Positions 12,306 to 12,611 of a stretch of DNA of 12,611 nucleotides are shown piece after piece. The notes below the pieces were generated by a model, which was given only the letters and a program-made list of their open reading frames with translations, searched no databases and was not told the DNA's origin. Source of the DNA: an uncultured bacterium (lineage in GTDB: Bacteria > Bacillota > Clostridia > Lachnospirales > Lachnospiraceae). The stretch is taken from assembly GCA_905214855.1 (NCBI GenBank), contig CAJMNU010000036.1:1-12611 (forward strand), read 5' to 3'. The translations under genes were made by a program, and so were the position numbers. The first letter of the stretch is position 1. Each line of letters starts with the position of its first letter.

Positions 12306-12611
12306 CTACAGATTCTTTTCCTCAAACTCTCTCATAAATGCGACCAACTTCTCTACTCCCTCGATCGGCATCGCATTATAAATACTCGCTCTCATACCTC
12401 CTACTGTTCTGTGACCTTTCAAATTCACAAAACCTGCTGCCGCTGCCTCTTTTACAAACTTTGCATCCAGTTCTTCATTTCCTGTCACAAATGGTACATT
12501 CATCAAAGAACGGTCTTCTTTCACAACAGTACCATGGAACAGCTTACTTTCATCCAGAAAATCATAGAGAATCTTTGCTTTTTTCTCATTATATTCTTTC
12601 ATTGTAGCAAG
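12306..12611 (-). CDS. serC: Phosphoserine aminotransferase, C-terminal part (cut by window edge)
   Basis: The last 101 codons of SerC, the PLP enzyme that makes O-phosphoserine from 3-phosphohydroxypyruvate and glutamate. The visible part has the family-typical end: [16 protein letters not shown] (from about residue 37 of the fragment), [23 protein letters not shown] and a final helix [18 protein letters not shown]. The catalytic lysine and PLP-binding half lie outside the window. The frame is open to the window edge, so this is a partial gene, not a short protein starting at 12602. It is followed 18 bases later by serA, the pathway's preceding enzyme. Confidence 0.95.
   Translation of the reverse strand, partial: LATMKEYNEKKAKILYDFLDESKLFHGTVVKEDRSLMNVPFVTGNEELDAKFVKEAAAAGFVNLKGHRTVGGMRASIYNAMPIEGVEKLVAFMREFEEKNL

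Overview
The window looks like core chromosome from an AT-rich, spore-forming clostridium, most likely a Lachnospiraceae relative (Blautia/Dorea-like). I infer this from the class III fructose-bisphosphatase, the clostridial serC-serA-DUF1015 arrangement, purine-rich Shine-Dalgarno sites, a textbook forespore (sigma G) promoter and the codon usage. Nothing looks like phage, plasmid or insertion sequence. Every protein gene is on the minus strand, so the window reads right to left.

Right end to centre: the 3' end of serC, then serA, a 13-bp hairpin, a DUF1015 gene, a second hairpin and a class III fbp. The first three make a serine-biosynthesis cluster and fbp is the gluconeogenic bisphosphatase. 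Then come a small HAAS-domain membrane protein with its own promoter and strong terminator, and a secreted SH3-NlpC/P60 cell-wall hydrolase with a perfect TTGACA/TATAAT promoter. Sites resembling WalR (YycF) boxes lie across the hydrolase's transcription start.

The middle (5065-5840) looks empty of long genes but holds the most interesting material. One item is a probable small RNA on the plus strand (about 5539-5627), the only plus-strand transcription unit I can support. It has a 17-bp-spaced promoter, a 5' hairpin, three UCCC-type C-rich motifs and a strong terminator. Divergent from it is a 50-codon gene for an Asn/Lys/Gln-rich hydrophilic protein, with an exact sigma G promoter (TGAATA-17-CATACTA), an AGGAGG ribosome binding site and its own terminator. 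It is a candidate new forespore protein.

Left third: a small rhodanese gene, then a promoter starting an operon of housekeeping enzymes: yfcE phosphodiesterase, a THUMP-domain 23S rRNA-type methyltransferase, a papain-like lipoprotein peptidase, the XTP/dITP pyrophosphatase and a second YfcE-like phosphoesterase. A 13-bp sequence repeated three times sits just upstream of the methyltransferase ribosome binding site. After the operon come a perfect 9-bp dyad of unknown role and a tRNA-Pro(UGG) gene, cut by the window edge, with a perfect promoter and A/T tracts upstream.

I moved several starts inward (YfcE-like, yfcE, rhodanese, HAAS protein, DUF1015) because the Shine-Dalgarno sites only fit the downstream ATG.
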